64,000 bases of DNA from Ilyonectria destructans (Eukaryota > Ascomycota > Sordariomycetes > Hypocreales > Nectriaceae): NCBI GenBank assembly GCA_020740775.1, contig JAHEWK010000021.1, positions 1-64,000 of the forward strand, in the 5' to 3' direction. Below, piece after piece: positions 34,894 through 45,296 of the stretch. Under the pieces are notes generated by a model. The model was not told the DNA's origin and searched no databases. It saw only the letters and a program-made list of their open reading frames with translations. The position numbers were made by a program, and so were the translations under genes. The number at the start of each line of letters is the position of its first letter. Position 1 is the stretch's first letter.

Positions 34894-36112
34894 ATGGGTG
34901 GCCGCAACTGGGAAGGCTTCTCGCCTGACCCCTATCTTTCCGGTGAGGCGATCAAGTACACCGTCATGGGCCACCTGGCCGCGGGTGTGCAGACGAGTTC
35001 CAAGCACTATATCGCCAACGAGCAGGAGGTCATGCGTTCCGATAAGGTCTTGGACGACGATACCATCATCGAGGCCGTCTCCCCCAACGTCGATGACAGG
35101 ACCCTTCACGAGCTCTACCTGTGGCCCTTTGCCGAGGCGGTCAAGGCCGGCACTACCTCCCTGATGTGCAGCTATAACCGCCTCAACAGCACCTATGCGT
35201 GCGAGCACCCGCACCTCCTGACCGGCATCCTGCGCAAGGAGCTCGGATTCCGCGGCTACGTCGTGTCGGATTGGTTCGCCACGCACTCGCATGAGTAACT
35301 CTGGTTGGGAGTCAAAAACTCTGGTTGGTCTGGTCGGCAATATTACTGGACGCGACGTTCGCGAAAACCACGGCGGGCTGATCCGGAAATGGGGCGCCTC
35401 TGCTACGGTTCTCTTGAAGAACGATAACGACATACTCCCGCTCCGGACCGGCAACTGCGCCGGCAAGCCGGTGAAGAACATTGGGGTCTTCGGTAACGCC
35501 GCCACCGATGTATTCGAAGGCCTTGCGATCCCCCCCCACAAGGCTATTGAAGGACCAGAATATGGCGTCCTTACGATCGGCGGCGGCGCCGGGACAGGCC
35601 GTAACTCGTACGTCGTCTCGCCCCTTGAGGCTATTAAGGCGCAGGCTACGGATATCGGCGGCCGTGTGCAGTATATCGGCTCGAATAAGGTCCTGGCTGC
35701 CAATGACTTCCGCTCCATCTACCCCCTGCCCGACGTGTGCGTCATCTTCCTTAAGACCTTCGCCGCGGAGACGTACGACCGCACTACCTTCGAGCTCGGC
35801 TGGAACTCCACCCGCGTGTTTAATAACGTGGCTAAGCTGTGCGGTGCCGAAAAGACGGTTGTCGTGACCAACTCGGGCGGAATTAATACGTTCCCCTGGG
35901 TGGACAATGTCGCCGCCATCCTATCCTATCCATGCACTACCCGGGCCAGGAGGCCGGTAACTCCATCACGGACGTTCTCTGGGCAAGGCGGAACCCAGCG
36001 GCAGGCTGCCTTACACCGTGTCTAAGTGGCCGAAGGACTATAACTTCCCCGTCGTCAACCTGACCGAGCCCGACGGTAGCTTGGTGCGCGACTCGTCTTT
36101 ATGCCGTCCATG
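34894..36112 (+). pseudogene. GH3 beta-glucosidase remnant
   Basis: Frame 1 (34894-35296) reads the GH3 catalytic domain: GGRNWEGFSPDPYLSG, KHYIANEQE, HELYLWPFAEAV, SLMCSYNRLN and GYVVSDWFATH, including the SDW nucleophile aspartate. A deletion plus frameshift at about 35296 removes the next hundred or so residues. Frame 2 then resumes at NHGGLIRKWGASATVLLKND and IGVFGNAATD, through VVTNSGG. Further shifts near 35930 and 35980 scatter YPGQEAGNSITDVLWG and GRLPYTVSKWPKDYN over other frames. The N-terminal part and the C-terminal fibronectin-like domain are absent. This was originally a secreted or cellular aryl/alkyl-beta-glucosidase; as it stands it is dead. Confidence 0.85.
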
Positions 36113-37860
36113 ACGACGATGTGATGGCCCGCACCTGGCGTCCAGTTACGGGGTTCGCTCTACGTCCGTCTCGCAGCAGTGTGGAACGTTCCCCTCGGGG
36201 CCAGTGGCAGCAGCCGCCACACGCGTGCCAGATTACGTATATGACATCGGCGACTCACAGCCTGGGCCAACAGGCGATCGCTGCCAGCCCGTACCACCAA
36301 CGTCTACTGTCATCTCAACAAGGATAGGTCCATATCCATACACCACGTATCGTCCTTCAAACGGGTACTACTCGAATCAAAACGCGAACTTCATCGAATC
36401 TACGTCCGAGCAACTCCAAGTCGACCTGCGTCATCATCGTTTTTGTATTGGCTTTCTTGCTCATGATATACGTTGGCGCAACGCATTAACTTATACGCAA
36501 CGTGGGAGCAGACTTTTTAAAGCAGTGGTTAGCAGAGATTTCCTCAATCATTACCCCTAACCCAACCCCCGGGGCCCGGGGCCCTGGGCGGCGCGGCCGG
36601 ATTCGTGGTGACCTTCTGATCGGATATAGGATCTGTATGCTGGAGTTGGGATTGAAATTATAGTCTTTAGGTAAGCTTAATAAATTGATCAAGTTGAGAA
36701 TTGCGGCCATCTCTTCTGATCTCTGGTATATTTGATGATGGATATATACATTTTGGGCTGATAGGGATTGGGACTCAGGACGAAACCGATTAGAGCCTAC
36801 TCTTATAAACTTTAACCTCCAGCCTAAAGGCATCACAAGGCACTCAAGAGGTACTATAACAGTAAGATCCAGCACACCAATTCAACTTAACAACTCTTCT
36901 TACCGTCACTCTCTGTCGAGCATCCTTTGCACTGCACATCAAATCCAGAATCAAGATGTGGTAGAACTTATACGCAGGAGCCGCTTCGGCATCCACTTAG
37001 TCGGCAAACGCATTCTTCCCATCCTGAAAACTCGACACTTAACAGGCCAGTTGAATTAGAGAGCCTTGGTACGGTCAGCTTACTGGATCCAGCAATCTCA
37101 AGCTTCTGCTGCAAATCGATATCTTCCGAGTCACTAGACGACCTGGATGTAGTTGTGGGCGCCATTGGTGCAGAAACCAGAAACGAGCTCTCCAGGAGTG
37201 AGGCCCCTATTCGTTGCGCTAAGATAGGCAATAGACCGTACGACGCCTCGTTCAAAGACAGAACTCCTTGATTGGTAAAATGGCCGCAAGGTGTAATAGA
37301 ACTTCGTTCGACAACCGCTCGAACAGTCCAGTTAGCCCTTCCATCTTTTCGAAGGCTGACGGTCAAATGAAGCCAGTGGTAAATCGCAGTCGTGGAACGG
37401 ATGCGCGTGATCCCTTACAGGCCAGCGTGCTATATTATGGAAGTCCTTATGTGCCCCCCGCCGTGTCCCACTTTCGGTCCCCGGCCCCAAAACTTGGCCT
37501 GCCGAAATCGGTAATCGCGAAGCGGCACAGCCCTTTTGTTCGAGGGTTAGGGATGATTTTAGACATAGCATGCTTCCCTGTCGATTCGCCGCAGTCGGGT
37601 CTTATTAGACCTGAGTCATCGGATGTTCCTTCCCTGATGCTTCCGCTCTAAGACCTCCCCAGTATTAATTATTGCCCAGGAGAACACCACGCAACAGAGG
37701 CAGCCTCATGACCAGAGGTCTCGACTTTGCCGTAGGATTGCAGGCACATATGACTTTCTGGGCATTGGCGCCGGAACTGCCAGATTTGCAGCGGCACAGA
37801 TTTCCCTTCGTTTGGCGGGTAGACTATGACCATACAGACAAGTGGTGGGACCCCTCAGAA
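36113..37860. other. Intergenic, no recognised gene
   Basis: Several 100-130-codon frames occur on both strands (for example minus 36968-37366 with a Ser-rich segment), but none has recognisable motifs or convincing splice partners. A GC palindrome GGGGCCCGGGGCCC sits near 36571. Confidence 0.3.
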
Positions 37861-37988
37861 ATGCCGACCACGGATTCCTATTTGTCCGAGGAGCACTCAG
37901 GGATAATAAAGCTAAGGTGCTTAGAGACGCCGCAATAATGCCGACTACAAATATCATTTTGTCCGAGGAGTACAGGACAAGGTGCTTA
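37861..37988. repeat. Two short tandem copies interrupted by MITE insertion
   Basis: ATGCCGAC.AC...TTTGTCCGAGGAG..CAGG..AAGGTGCTTAG occurs at 37861-37924 and 37938-37988. The second copy ends in the TTA at which the downstream MITE is inserted. Confidence 0.55.
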
Positions 37989-38493
37989 GGCCCTGATCGG
38001 CTCGTCACGGTGACGAAAACGAAAAAGTACAAAGTGCATAAGTTTTCCAGCTGTATCGCGTGTATCTTTTGACGCTTGTATTATGAAAGGTGGGCAAGGC
38101 CCTCACTGCTTTTGAGGCTCTGCGGTAGACTTCTGCCTGAGGCATCAATTATCGTACGGTCGCAGAGGGTTGAATCTATCTGCTCGGACTGTCAGCCTTG
38201 CGTTTTTCGTTTTTCGTTTTTATTTTCGTCACCATCACCCTCAATTCTGTGACGATTGCAGCCTCGTTTTTTTGTGGTAAAGGGACAATTGCAGGGGTAT
38301 TTCCTTGGCAACCTCTCCTATTTTAGCCTAGATGAAATCGATACCTCGAGCGACTCTGCATAACTCAGCGTCTTTTCGTCGGGTCCACATTCCCAGGTTT
38401 ACTATTATTTTCGCTGCCTAAAGGGGAATAGCACTGACTTTTAGCGACAAAATTCGTTTTCGTCACCGTCACCGTGACGAGCCGATCAGGGCC
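37989..38493. mobile_element. 505-bp MITE, PIF/Harbinger-like
   Basis: Inverted ends: left GGCCCTGATCGGCTCGTCAC.. and right ..GTGACGAGCCGATCAGGGCC, extending through GGTGACGAAAACGAA (the right arm has one extra GGTGAC unit). Flanked by TTA on both sides (37986-37988 and 38494-38496), the 3-bp TWA target duplication of PIF/Harbinger elements, whose ends typically begin GGSCC. No transposase ORF is inside. Confidence 0.8.
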
Positions 38494-38646
38494 TTAGAGT
38501 CGCCGATTTCGGAAGATTGTGGTATCTGCGCCTACATTGAGTGGTATAATAGATAACGGTATGCTTGAATACTTTGGTCCATGTGACTTCGCACTCGCTC
38601 CCGTCAAAGGGATCTGATTGTCTACTTAGGGACACAAATCTTCACA

Positions 38647-38772
38647 ATGGAGCGTGTTCGAGTCAATCTAGTCATTCCCGGGTTTGCCCCCGACCCTTCT
38701 CTCGTCGATGTCGATGGTACCTACTTCCTCGTTAACTCAAACTTTCATATATTAGCACTTGATGTCGATTAG
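38647..38772 (+). pseudogene. GH43 glycosidase N-terminal fragment
   Basis: Starts MERVRVNLVIPGFAPDPSLV then DVDGTYFLVNSNFHI. This is the classic N-terminus of GH43 xylosidases/arabinofuranosidases, (N)PVIPGFAPDPS..YFLVNSSFH, including the aspartate of the APDPS motif that serves as general base in the family. It ends at a TAG after 41 codons, where the family continues with FPGLPIYHSKDLVNW. No continuation is found downstream, so this is a truncated relic. Confidence 0.7.
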
Positions 38773-39594
38773 GCTTGCGGATGAGATCTCGAGAAACTAG
38801 ACGGCGGATTGTCAACGAGAAACCGGCTGCTCGGCTACTCTCATGGCTGGTGGACAGGATGGGTACACAATTTTGGAGGAAGAACACATGACTAAGGCTC
38901 AAAGTTGCATTGCCTGCGACGCCCTGTAGTTAAACCATTATTCGGCATGCCATCTCGTCTCGGCGCGTCGGTGATGCTCGGATCACGACCGTGATCTCCT
39001 TTGGAGCCGAGGAAATGGGCCAGAAAACCTCGCCATTCAATCGATTTCACCCGCGAGCCATTCCCCTTCTTGTCTAGCTCAGCACCTTAGCTAGCGAAAC
39101 GGTGGGTAGATTCTCCGAGGGAAAACATCTCGCACTACGGCGTATAATCGGACCACTCCCTACGGAACACAGAAGATCCCCCACGGGGCGACTCTGGGAT
39201 ACGCATCCTTACATATTGGGGTTAGAATTGATGGCCAATCCCCTCTACCACTAGGTATTCTGCGGGGTCGGGCGACCCAGTCCACCCCCCTCTCCCCGGA
39301 ACCGAGACTGTGGGGGCTCGTGAGGACATGGCTCTAAGGGTTCCCGGGGTTACTGTCCAGCTCGGACTCCTAAAGCCATTCAACACCTTTAAATTCTCCC
39401 CCTGTCCAGATAATTAGAATACGTAGCCTGACGGCTCACATCGTAATCAGAAACAGTATTATCACGCGGGGTTCTAATGCTGCAGGGGAAAGCCTATATA
39501 ATTACCATCGTGTCTGTCTGCTATGGTATTTCTGGCTCCTTACCTCTTGCGTTGATCTGAGAATCCCCTCCTCCTTATTCCTCCTCATCGCAAC
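38773..39594. other. Upstream region of transporter 1
   Basis: No gene seen. The 39,330-39,590 part is the likely promoter/5' UTR of the following transporter, with a TATATAAT at about 39495-39502. Confidence 0.35.
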
Positions 39595-41497
39595 ATGTCT
39601 AAAATAGAGCCGCGTGTTTCCGATGGTGACGTCCAGGTCGCGGACCTCGGCAAGACTAATACTATCCATGATGAGAAGGCCCAGGACATTACCGCAATCA
39701 CTTCGGCCTTCGCCAACTTGACACGAGGGCAGGCCATCAAGAAGTTCCGGCGCCTTTATGGCACAGTCCTCTTGACCTCCTTCGGAGCGATGTGAGTGCC
39801 TCTCAAACATGCTGCCAGGCGAGCACACATACTGACTCTGTACCGAATCAGGTACGCCGGGTATGCAGGTTCGGTTATCGGCAGTATCGTCGCCAATGAA
39901 GGCTTCATTAAGCAGTTCGCGACCGTTACCGACTCGGAGACTGGGGAGCCGGCCCTCGCCTCGACCCATGTGTCCCTCTGGCAGGCCATCAGCTTCGTTG
40001 CCCAGATCCTCATCCAGTTGATTGCCCCCATCACCGCTGATCGCTTCGGACGCAAGTTCAACATGTGGGCCTTAACCGTCTTCCTCACAGCTGTAAGTGC
40101 TTTCAATTGCTCCCTTGGAGACCCATCCTCGCTCACAATCTGTGGACAGGCAATCGTGTTGGCCATTGTCGCAAAGAGCTGGGAGTTGATCCTCGTATCT
40201 CGTATCAGCAGCGGTATAGCAGGAGGTCTTCTCGGATCATCCATCATGATCTATATGTCGGAGACTGCTATGCCGCAGTTCAGAGGTACACTTCTCGCCA
40301 GCTTCTCTCTCTTCCTTGCTGTAGGCCAACTGTTCATGGCCGTTGGCCTGAAGGTCCTCGAGGACACGACGCCTATGAAATTCCGAAACATCTTCTACTC
40401 TGAGTTCGTCTTGTTCGGCTTTTGGTTGATCCCTATGATCTACCTCCCGGAGTCTCCCGGTACGTCTCGATCTCACCCTAGAGTATGGTATTGTGCTGAC
40501 AGTTCACCCTAGTCTGGTATGCTCTTCAAAACCGCCCCGAAGATGCTAAGAAAGCCCTCCGACGTCTCGTCGGAAATGTCGAGGGCTATGATTTCGACCA
40601 CGAGTACGCCGTCATCAAATACGAAGCCGACGAATCCTTACGCCTCCAGCTCGAGAGCCGCAATAATGAGTGGCGCGCCTTCTTCACGAAGACAAACATG
40701 AAGCGCACCATCATCTCCACGCTGCCCTTCACGATGCAGAATTTTGTTGGTGCGCCTCTGTTCTTCACCTACACTACGTACTTCTTCTCGCTCGCTAAGC
40801 TTGACGACCCGTTCCTCGGCAACCTCATCATTCAGCTGGTGCTCGTCGCCGGTATTGTTGCTTCGTTTTACTTTGTTGACAAGACTGGACGTCGCACCCT
40901 TGTGCTGTATGGAGGCGCTTTCATGTCTATTTTGTGCTTTATTGTTGGAGGGCTTGGCTTCTTGACGCTGAATGCGGCTACTGGCTCGGTGCTGGTTGCT
41001 CTGTGCTCCATATGGGCTTTCACGTATGCTGTGTCTGTGGCCCCCATTGGTATGTTCTACCCTTCTTATGCTGCGAGTCGAGCCTTGCTCACCGTTTTCA
41101 GGTTGGATCAGTCTCGTCGAGGTATCGAGCCCGTTCTACCGCGCAAAGACTACTGCGCTAGCATCGATAATCCAGTCAACGTCTGGCATTCTCTTCGTAA
41201 GTGATACGCGCTGTCGAAAGGTTTCTCACTGGCTGATTGATAGAATTATAGAGCTATACGGTACCTCTAATGTTGTCCAACCAAAATGCCGGGTGGGGGC
41301 AGAAGATTGGCCTCTTCTTCGGTGGCATCTCGGCAGTTTACTTGGTACCTGTTTTCTTTATGTTCCCCGAGACCAAGGGCAGGACATACCAGGAGCTCGA
41401 CGAGCTCTTCGAGAGGCATATCAAGGCCTGGAACTTTGCCAAGACCGAAACTTCCCATCAGAGGAGCGTTGAAGCTAGACTGGGTCACTTAGGCTAA
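39595..41497 (+). CDS. MFS sugar transporter 1 (sugar-porter family, maltose/alpha-glucoside-permease-like)
   Basis: Six exons: 39595-39791, 39852-40092, 40150-40459, 40513-41049, 41102-41196, 41252-41497. Phases agree and give 541 aa. Every intron is GT..AG and 52-60 nt long. Sugar-porter signatures in order: FRRLYGTVLLTSFGAMYAGYAG (TM1), DRFGRKFNMW (loop 2-3), SRISSGIAGG, PESPVWYALQNRPEDA (after TM6), VDKTGRRTLVLYGG (loop 8-9), SVAPIGW..EVSSPFYRAKTTA and PETKGRTYQELDELFERH (after TM12). The cytosolic N-terminus of about 60 residues is usual for MAL-type permeases. Proton-coupled uptake of a disaccharide or other sugar at the plasma membrane is inferred; the substrate cannot be read from sequence. 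Neighbouring glycosidase remnants and a sugar dehydrogenase fit. Appears intact. Confidence 0.92.
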
Positions 41498-42486
41498 GGG
41501 TCTTGAGATGGTGTTATCAGAACGGAGGGTTAGGGTTAGTTAGGGTACTATTAGGGCTACTAAAGCTACCCATTATTCTCCGCGACCTGTGTATATAGGT
41601 TATAGAAAACACTATATGATGATAACCCTAGTTTAGTGTAACAAGGTCGCTGAATGCAAATAATAACTTCATCCATTATTGCTTCAAGATTGATGATATT
41701 GAAGACTACTTACTAGTGCCCTAGTTTGCCACTCATGGCTAAACAGCAATGTATTTGGGGCTATCTAACCCTTAGATGATGCTATTGATTTAACCCCAAC
41801 ACTAAATAGGTTCTTGCCTGCGACGGGAAGTTGACCGCCCATGTCAGTAGCAGCTGCAAGGCCTCGACCCGCCAATGACCTGGTTAGCAACAACGTCGTT
41901 AAACAGGGACAGAATGTATCCTTGAACGACTTTGCCATTAATGCTGTATCCCACCAAGATGATGGGTCCCTGCTTGGCCACAGACATCCCTCTACCTCCT
42001 CCTATGAACTTGATGATCTTCTCCTGCAGCGACAAGAATTCTGGTTATTCGCTCGGAACACGCCTTCAACCAGCTGCGCGCTGTAGCCGCATGTCAATAC
42101 CGTCACCCGTGAGGATCGTCGCAGCCTTATTCTCAGTCATCAACAAGGACCACTGGCCTATGCACAAGGGTCTCAGCAATTGGAATAGTAGTTAGAATAC
42201 GATTAGAATCATGCTCCTTGTGTATATGTGTGCAAGGTCTTGCACAGACATCTCGTTCCTCGTACAGACGCGTATCTTGCATCTCGTATCTCGTTCATGT
42301 TGATCAAGGGGTCCTTCCCACGCTTCAGTAAGATCCCTGCGTTACTCTGTACTAACCTTGTCATCCGAACGAGATCTGTCCGGCAACATCCCCATGCTGA
42401 TTTTTCCACATAAAGATCGTCCTAATAATGTGGTTCTTCAAAGAAGCCAAGCTCCCTCCCTCAACCACAGTCAATTACATGTATCC
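41498..42486. other. Intergenic with possible gene fragment
   Basis: A short telomere-like string GGGTTAGGGTTAGTTAGGG lies at 41526-41544. The minus frame 42035-41844 (IIKFIGGGRGMSVAKQGPII) looks protein-like with continuation upstream through stops, so it may be a relic, family unrecognised. Confidence 0.3.
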
Positions 42487-43038
42487 CTAGGTCACGAACT
42501 CGTGGAAGGTGGAGACGAGGGATGAGTCGAAGGCGCTGAGGTCGCCGAGGCTGCTGATGTCAAGGCCTTGGCAGCGGCATTGGAAGCGGTTATTGCGGCG
42601 GTGCCAGAACTCTGGGCGGTAGGACTCCGCATAGGAGAGGTCGTCGCGCTTCTTGACGGTATGGGTGGAGTGCGTCGCGTGACGCGTCGTCAAATTGAGG
42701 ACGGCCGCTTTGGTGTTGGCCTTGGCGGTGTTGAGGAAGGCGTAATGGACCCAGAAGACCAAGTCGGTGCTGTCGCTGCGCTTGAACACCGAGTGCTTGT
42801 ACACTGTTTAAACATAAAACGTCAAGGATGATGATACGCTTTTGGAGGAGTTAGAGACGCGGAGACATGCTAGTGTTAGGTCGACGATGTGCATTTCTGC
42901 GAGCGCAAGGTCCCGGAGGGTCAGAGCATCATCGCGCTTGAAGAACTGAACTGATTGGCCTGCGGCGTTATTCGTACTGACCTTGACTTGGTGGCGGCGA
43001 CAGAGCGTGCAAGCTTTCCTTGTGCCTGGCGAAGCCAT
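42487..43038 (-). pseudogene. Zn2Cys6 regulator N-terminus plus unrecognised coding fragment
   Basis: Starts MASPGTRKACTLCRRHQVK, the first half of a fungal Zn2Cys6 binuclear cluster (C-x2-C then basic residues). It is followed by a donor GTCAGTACG at 42981, where introns often interrupt this motif. The expected second half (C..C..C) is not found. Downstream minus frames read FKRDDALTLRDLALAEMHIV and, after an acceptor-like TTTAAACAG, HSVFKRSDSTDLVFWVHYAF to 42487; these are unrecognised. A diverged copy of the 5' part lies at 33.45-33.72 kb. Probably a broken transcription-factor gene beside sugar transporters. Confidence 0.5.
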
Positions 43039-43529
43039 TGAGCTCGCGAACATGTTCAGTAAAATTCGGCAAAATGTAGAGTTCAAGTCGGGCAATTAGA
43101 GGCCCACAACTTATACCCATTCCTGTTCTTTAGCTCACCCCGTCCCTTAGTTAGATGTCTCGGCCAAATACTTTTCGGTGATATCCACGAATCCTCCGAA
43201 CTGCACGTAGTACCAAATCAATAGACCAGAACGGTGCGGGGGTACCTTCCCGAGTACACTACGAGGTATCCACCTCTTGGTCTAGAACTTCTACTTAGTC
43301 TCTATCACTCTACTTACTCGCTCAAAGAGGCTAGTTCTCCAAGGTGCATGCCCCATGGGGTAAATGCGGAGTGCATAAGTCAAATATTACTATGAAAACC
43401 CGGGCTCGTATATATTCATCACCTTCTCCCGCCTCAAAGCCCTTGAGAACATCGCCAATCTCCTAGCTCACTGCTTTCCTTGTCACTCCCTTCCACTCCC
43501 CAAAGTTCCAACTTGTACAACGACGCAAC
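43039..43529. other. Upstream region of transporter 2
   Basis: Left part (to about 43230) is the duplicated segment shared with 33.5-33.7 kb. The rest is the probable promoter and 5' UTR of transporter 2. No ORF is supported. Confidence 0.4.
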
Positions 43530-45296
43530 ATGACATCTGCTGAAAACGGCCACTTGAGGGTCCAAGAGCTCTGCACCGACAAGTCATGGTGGCGCGTGCC
43601 GCACCTAATAAGACTGAACATGCTTCTCATGGTACCATTCTTCACGAGCTACGTAGGAGGCTTCGATGGCAGCATGCTCAACGGGATCCAGACGGTCTCA
43701 CAATGGCAAGAAGGTTAGTTTTGGGAGCTTCCCCTGTGTATACCTATTGTGTCCTCTGTCTGGACCTGTGAGGGCTAATCCCGAGTGCATTTACAGCTTT
43801 TAGCCACCCTACCGGGAGCATCCTTGGTCTTATGGTCAACATGCAAGTCATCGGTGGCGTGGTCTCTTTGCCCCTCGCGCCCTTCGCCGCGGATAAGTAC
43901 GGACGACGGCACCCCATCTTCCTCGGATCGATCATCATCATCGGCGGTGCAGTGCTGCAGGGATGTGCTTCGAATCTGGCCATGTTCGTAGCCGGGCGGT
44001 TCTTCATCGGCCTGGGCGGAGGATTTGTCGCAACCGCTGCCCCTCCGCTCCTCGGAGAGTTGGCATACCCGACGCATCGACCCATTATCACGGCTATTTA
44101 TAATACTCAATACGTAAGCAGACATCTAAACGGAAATGCTTCGTTTCTCTTCCAGGTCCAAGATCTAACCCCGTAACTCGGATATAGTACGTGGGGGCTA
44201 TCGTTGCTGCTTGGAGCACGTATGGCACCTTCAAAATGCCAAATAGCTGGAGCTGGAGGATCCCCTCCCTTCTGCAGGCCGCCGTGTCTGTCTTTCAGAT
44301 CGTCTTCATCTATTTCGTGCCAGAGAGCCCCAGGTGGCTTATTGCTAATAGCCGGACGGCGGAAGCTACTAAGGTCCTAAGTAAACATCACAGTGGGACT
44401 GAAGAGCCGACTGAGCTCGTTCAGCTCCAGGTAGCCGAGATTACCGCCGCCATCGAGTTTGAGCGCTCATACGATTCGGCTTCTTACCTCCAGTTCTTTC
44501 GAACAAGTAAGTCCTATATCCTTCTAAACATTTAAGGCTAAGGGGCGATGCTAATATATACGGTCCACTCCTAGAGGGAAACCGTCATCGGCTGTTTATC
44601 GTTGGCATCTTTGGCTTTATCATCCAGTGGTGTGGTAACCAGCTCATCTCGTCGTATCTTGCTCTTGTGCTCAACGACACCGGTATCACCGACCCCGAAA
44701 CGCAGAATCTCATCAATGGAGGCCTCCAGATTTTTAACTTTATCATTGCCTGCAGCTCTGCTACCCTCCTCGACCGGCTCGGCAGACGATTTATGCTCCT
44801 TACGTCCAACATCGGCATGTTGCTCGCTTTTACCATCTGGACTGCCCTTGCGGCGCGAAACCAACAGTCAGAGCACGGCAACAAAGGACTTGGTGTTGGC
44901 GTTGTGGCTATGGTGTTCGTATTCTACGCCTTCTACAACTTCGCTATGAACCCCCTGCCTATTGCCTACCTGCTCGAGGTGCTGCCGTATACACTCCGCA
45001 CCAAGGGTCTTACCGTCTTCAACTTGGCGCAGTACTGCAGCAGCATATTCAACGGCTTCGTCAATCCGGTAGCACTGGAGGCCTTACATTGGAAGTACTA
45101 CATAGTGTTCGTTTGCGCCTTGGCGTTGTGGCTCGTCATTATCTACTTCACCTTCCCCGAGACTCGCGGCTTGACGCTGGAGGAGGTCAGCCAGATATTT
45201 GACGGGACAAAAGCGCTTGAGAGGACGTACGACATCAAGGCTGAGGGGCTTGTTGCAACTGATCACACGGAGAAGGTGATCGGATCGCAAGGATGA
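43530..45296 (+). CDS. MFS sugar transporter 2 (lactose-permease-like)
   Basis: Four exons: 43530-43713, 43797-44113, 44188-44506, 44575-45296. Phases agree and give 513 aa; introns are 83, 74 and 68 nt. Motifs in order: RLNMLLMVPFFTSYVGGFDGSMLNG (TM1), ADKYGRRHPIFLG (loop 2-3), GRFFIGLGGGF, YYVGAIVAAWSTYGTF, PESPRWLIANSRTAEA, the mid-protein loop ending EFERSYDSASYLQFF, LLDRLGRRFMLL (loop 8-9), the YLLEVLPYTLRTKGL segment and PETRGLTLEEVSQIFDG (after TM12). This set is typical of the fungal lactose/cellobiose-permease branch of the sugar-porter family. Substrate inferred only as a di- or oligosaccharide. Co-oriented with transporter 1, 2 kb upstream. Appears intact. Confidence 0.92.

Noticed and set aside
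34816..35718. 300-codon minus frame opposite the GH3 remnant
   Set aside because: Shadow of the GH3 coding strand, which carries clear family motifs in the plus direction.
36968..37366. 132-codon minus frame as a gene
   Set aside because: No recognisable motif, no splice partners, and overlapped by equally long frames on the other strand.
41526..41544. Telomere insertion (GGGTTAGGGTTAG)
   Set aside because: Only about two repeat units; compatible with chance.
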